DNA of 64,000 bases from Amphirosellinia nigrospora (Eukaryota; Ascomycota; Sordariomycetes; Xylariales; Xylariaceae): the NCBI GenBank assembly GCA_004123355.1, contig SCHM01000001.1, forward strand, positions 4,766,001 to 4,830,000, in the 5' to 3' direction. Under the pieces are notes generated by a model. It ran no database searches, was not told the origin of the DNA, and worked only from the letters and a program-made list of their open reading frames with translations. This document shows, in pieces, positions 59,891-64,000 of this stretch. The position numbers and the translations under genes were made by a program. Position 1 is the first letter of the stretch. Each line of letters begins with the position of its first letter.

Positions 59891-62800
59891 ATTATGACAC
59901 AACTTCCTCTTCCTGGGCGTCGATAATAGAAGCTCATTTCAAGCTCAAGTGGGTTCGGGCCACCCCGTCATCGTAGACGTAGTGGTATAATGGGGTCTTT
60001 GCTACACAAGCGCTCGAGATGATTCTACGATTTGTTTTCTGTGCCTAGACTCTTCGTTGATCGTAGGTAGGACGTTAGTCTTAGCTAGCATCAGCCTTGT
60101 GGTCCGCGAATGTTCTTTCAAGGTAAGCTAGAATATATTTATACTTACGCCTATGTTCTATGTTTGAAATATTGCAGTGACGTTTTATCCAGTTGGGATA
60201 ATTAATATTTTCTACAGCATGCGTATGGTAAATTCACAATTACCCGGGTTGTAGTGTCACAATGCCGCCCCCTTGAACAGAGGAGGTGTGTGTATATAGC
60301 TAGAGATCCTGAAATAACGAGGCAAGTGATTTACCTGACTCGATAACGAATTACACAGACCAAGATACATTCCGTGGCTTAGCCTTTAGTCATTTGGTGC
60401 TTCAATATGACTGGTCATGGGGTGCCGTATTCCGAAAAGATAAATAAGGCTTATGAATACCCATTCTTGGCTTACCTACTTTGTAGGTGATATACGTGAC
60501 GAAGTGTGGCGATAAAAGTGATGATGCCTCGATCCTGTTGGAGTCTGACTCGTGCCTAACTTGCCTCATCCCTGGGGAGGGCGATTATGGCGTGATTCTG
60601 CCTCTTTCGCTACTCAATGGTCGTGGGCTAACAGGCATGTTTGCACTTTATTATCAAGCATTTGGAATATCCCCCATAGCCAGAGCAGGAGACAGCATTG
60701 TGCAATATCTCCGATGCCAACCAGACCTAAGGATTAGTTTTCTTGGTGTACACATCGCGGTATCAGGGTCTGATTAGATAATAGTCTGGCAACAGGAATA
60801 ACTTGGGCGCAGACAGACCCCGTGCCGTAGACCGGACCCCTCGGCGCCGCTCTCATCCACGCTATCGATTTCTCACAGAACCCCATCTGGGCTAGGTATT
60901 ACCAGAGTCTCGGGTTCGCTTTGGGATCCACGCAAACGACGAGCTCGCAGTCCCCGCAAACTCCGTGCCTCCATCCAGTAAATAGGCATCCACACTACGG
61001 ATACTATTGAAGTAAGGCTGGACGAACAGTCCCACGCCTGACCTGCGGAAAATAAGCAGTAGGCTAAGCTAGTGAATATGATAAGTAAACATTCAAGCGG
61101 CCATCGGCATTCGTGTACTCGTATAGCCACGAGAGTGATCATGCTCCGACATTATTAAACCATCACTTAATAGGCATGTCACGCTTTCAGCGCCGGCATG
61201 ACACCCAGAAGCCGTGGTAAGCTCGCCGGCGCGCGTCGCGTCCCGCCACGACCCTGAGTGAGTGCTTGCTTACCTGTAGGCTGTGGCTAGCTGAGGACAT
61301 GCTGGGTGGTCCATTTCGGCAATGATGTACGTAAAGAAAAAAGTCCACCGCGTTTTCTCTAGACCATACTACACACACAACGGAATTATCCATATTCTAC
61401 CAAGCTTGTTGTATGAGGCAAGGCCCGTGGGTATGAGTTTAGTTATTGGACGAGGTATACAAGTACATGGATTGAAAGGAATAGTAGATGAAGGACGGGT
61501 TTTCACTTTGATTTTCAGCTGAAGGACAAGGCACGCTGAATCTGCAGCCCCTTGCCACTCATGTTCTTTTGAATCGTAGCTGTAATATAGCTCAGTTTAG
61601 AGCAAATAGTTACGAGGCAGCCTTACATGTACATATATAACTTGACTGAGGTGGTGTCACAAGAGTTGATATGACCGTTTCGAATGATTCTAGAAGCAGA
61701 CAACTACAAAGTAAGTGCAGAGGCTTATTAAGGCCAGAGCTATATTTACACAACTCTGAGGATAGCTTAAGACGAGACTATGCAGTTAGATCCTAGCGCG
61801 ATAATCTGTAGAGGTCCGTTCATAGCCCGTTGACGTGACCTACTTGTAGTTAACAATCCCGAAGATCAGGCCATGATGCAACTCAAGTCGACTCCATTAG
61901 GAAGTTTGTCGTATACCTTTAGGTATAGCGCTTCGGTGAAGCTACATATAGATTAGTGTTCGGCTGACCAAAATGTCCTTGCGGTGGCATCAACGCAGCT
62001 AGTTTCTTGGCTGATCTTTAGGTTGTGGTTAGTCGATAAGAAGTTGATGTATACTGTCTCTGGCATCCAATGCCTTTCAACAAGGGCTGCCCGTCCAAGC
62101 CTGGCTCAGAGCGGTAGAAACCTGATAAGATCTGATGATCACACTCACAACTGATTGGCCGAGCAAGGAGAAAAGAACGGAAATCAAACAGAAGCATAAG
62201 ACCCATAAAAGCACGCGATTCCTCGACACGGGAGAAATATCCGGCATGACACTCTCACTAAGTTTCACCTTAGAAGCATCTTATCAACCTCGATAACCGT
62301 ATAATCCGAGAACAGAGCTGGCGGGCGAGCCGACTAATCGACAAGGAATAGTAGGGTCGTGGTTCGTAAAAGCCATACCTGTGCGGCTTAATTCCGATAA
62401 AGAATTCTACAGCATTGTAGTGTTAGGTATCGTCGATTGCGGGGACAGCTGACGCAACGCATCTGGCACTCCTTGCTGCAGACTGTTCACCATTAGTACA
62501 GAATTAGGAGGGGCAATGGGTCCCCAAGTGATCGACAGCAGATAGGCCCCGACTGACCCGAAGGATTCTATGAAATATGGTAGCATACTATGTCAATGGA
62601 CTGCCTCATTGGGAACGATTTCTACTACTCTATCGGTAATGGGGTCGGTCAGTCGGGGTACTGTTCCTTTCTAGTATGTGGGCGTTGTCGGAGGTAATAC
62701 TCAATAGACGGCCTATATTATGTTTAGTAAAAGAACCAAATACATGAGCCGGCAGTAGTAGGTTGGTCTAGTCCAGTCCTTATAAACGTCAGCTACATTA

Positions 62801-62934
62801 TTTAGCCCAGCGTCTAAAGTAATGCCTGTGTCCGAACCCTCGGGTCTAAGAGACAAATCGGGAATTATCGAGAGTACGACATGCTTGCCTCTGTTTCTTC
62901 GCAGTACCCCTGCGTGTTTCCTCTGTAAGTGGGT
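59891..62934. other. Gene-poor region
   Basis: No gene is recognised in these 3 kb. A 96-residue open frame at 60487-60777 lacks any conserved motif and is probably chance. Confidence 0.4.
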
Positions 62935-63150
62935 TTACTCATGTTTCCTTGGGAGAGGAACGAAGGGTCGCTGACACGCGCCAAGACAGTCCTCGTTCGT
63001 GCAACACATCTGAAGCCGGCCCGGGCCTACATCGCATGACTTAAGATAATTGACGAAATGGGTGCCCTTCGAGCTGTAGATGGTACGGTCGCTAACAATT
63101 GTCTGTATCGGTGTGACACATCCGTGAAATGTTCGCATCTTGTGGCCCAT
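62935..63150 (-). other. Cysteine-rich open frame, unproven
   Basis: A 71-residue frame from an ATG (MGHKMRTFHGCVTP) contains six cysteines, four of them in a tight cluster (MCCTNEDCLGAC). No signal peptide is seen and no family is recognised. It could be an exon of a small gene together with the frame at 63249-63545, or chance. Confidence 0.2.
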
Positions 63151-63248
63151 GTAATTTCGGCTGTCATCTATTCAGCTCGTTGCAAACGCGCCTATCTACA
63201 CTATTGCACTTCACTTGACCTTTGAATTTCCTCGGCGTCCTACTAGCA

Positions 63249-63545
63249 TTATGAATGTTCACACAGGACCCATAATAGGGCTTCAGCATGATACTCAAGA
63301 ATTGGGTAAGCATGAGCAGATGACTTTGTCTTTGATAACCTTGTACGTTTAAGAGAAATAGTTAAATTGGGAAAGTCTTCGCGGACGGAAATCCTCGACA
63401 AGTTGCCATCTAGGGAGCCGAAGTGTTTTTTGTAGTTCTCAATAGGCGATGCTCTGTCTCTGCACGTCTCGCAGAAATGCATTCCTATCCGTGTCATCAT
63501 ATTGTCTGCGCACGTGCCGCGTGAAGCTTTTATGCACGGGAACAT
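63249..63545 (-). other. Open frame with CxxC motif, unproven
   Basis: A 98-residue frame starting MFPCIKASRGTC includes MHFCETCRDRAS, a CxxC pair. No family is recognised and no clear splice sites join it to its neighbours. Confidence 0.2.
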
Positions 63546-64000
63546 AGCAATGGAGTCGTAGCTTGCAGGCGGTTATCCTTCCTATTCATGACAACCGCGG
63601 CGCTGGGATCGGTTAGGTAGGGTCCAACACAACGGTGACGGGTCGATTTCGCTGGTCTTAATCATCTTGCATCGCCCAATGAAACTATTACTTGCAGCCG
63701 CGGAAGCAGGAATGGCACTTAATCGCATGGCATCGTTCCTAGACGAGTTAATATCTTGTAGTGGTGGGTAGTAAGCCACACTGCAGCACACGTATACACT
63801 ACTACACCGACTAGATCATGGCATCGTGAGAGACGAGCCACCCTGGAACGGCAATTCTGATCAGCATATGCCCGTTCCGTAGCCGTGGGCGTAACATCTC
63901 GCTCCTAGCCTAGGGTCTGACTTGGGACGCAATGTATCCAAGTTTGGGTGGCGGTATCGGCATGTTGTAACCAATGCGGGCTCCTCTGTTCGCAACCTGT

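Noticed and set aside
60487-60777. 96-residue open frame
   Set aside because: No conserved motif, no credible ATG context or splice sites, and in a gene-poor region.
61580-61630. TAGCTCAG-like tRNA A box
   Set aside because: No B box at the right distance and no cloverleaf.

Overview
The window looks like a chromosome segment from a filamentous ascomycete (Pezizomycotina). Genes are split by short introns of about 50 to 100 bases, often with CTAAC-type branch sites. Intergenic DNA is relatively AT-rich with scattered TACCTAGGTA-like motifs. The gene set (NRPS-PKS hybrid, HET domain, fungal rhodopsin-like membrane protein, GPI-anchored wall protein) is typical of that group. Class and genus cannot be fixed from the sequence alone.

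Layout. Positions 1-13017 hold a secondary-metabolite cluster. It contains a hybrid NRPS-PKS (minus strand, its 3' end beyond the left edge), a phytanoyl-CoA-type dioxygenase (plus), an NmrA-like Rossmann reductase (plus) and a pyrroline-5-carboxylate reductase-like protein (minus). The megasynthase order A-T-KS-AT-KR-ACP-thioester reductase and these partner enzymes match the swainsonine (SWN) indolizidine alkaloid pathway. Positions 13-34 kb are an accessory stretch: a GPI-anchored protein, a fungal rhodopsin-like membrane protein, a GNAT acetyltransferase, a HET-domain fragment, an MFS monocarboxylate-type transporter lying between inverted repeats, an amino-acid permease, and a small secreted cysteine-containing protein. 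They are separated by long gene-poor gaps with degenerate repeats. A large dynamin-like/SLIP-GC-type GTPase follows at 34.8-38.4 kb. Positions 39.7-58.5 kb are core genome: CFIm25 (mRNA 3' processing), a YjbQ/UPF0047 protein, NDUFS6 (complex I), an Mpp6-like exosome cofactor with a zinc knuckle, an insulin-degrading-enzyme (Ste23) metalloprotease and a Ubp12/USP15-type deubiquitinase. Positions 58.5-64 kb are gene-poor, with a second copy of a repeat seen at 16.8 kb.

One feature affects how everything here should be read. Many genes, including conserved housekeeping ones, have reading frames interrupted by single-base slips, most often at short G or C runs that look one base too short. Several unrelated essential genes show it, so an error-prone assembly is more likely than mass pseudogenisation. 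Apparent breaks elsewhere, including in the alkaloid cluster, should be read with that in mind.

In the cluster, the megasynthase would load an amino acid (pipecolic acid in the known pathway), extend it with one malonyl unit, reduce the ketone and release the chain reductively. The Rossmann reductase, dioxygenase and P5CR-like enzyme would supply the precursor or tailor the bicyclic product. The aminotransferase, second dioxygenase and second NmrA-like reductase of the known pathway are not seen; some may lie left of the window.
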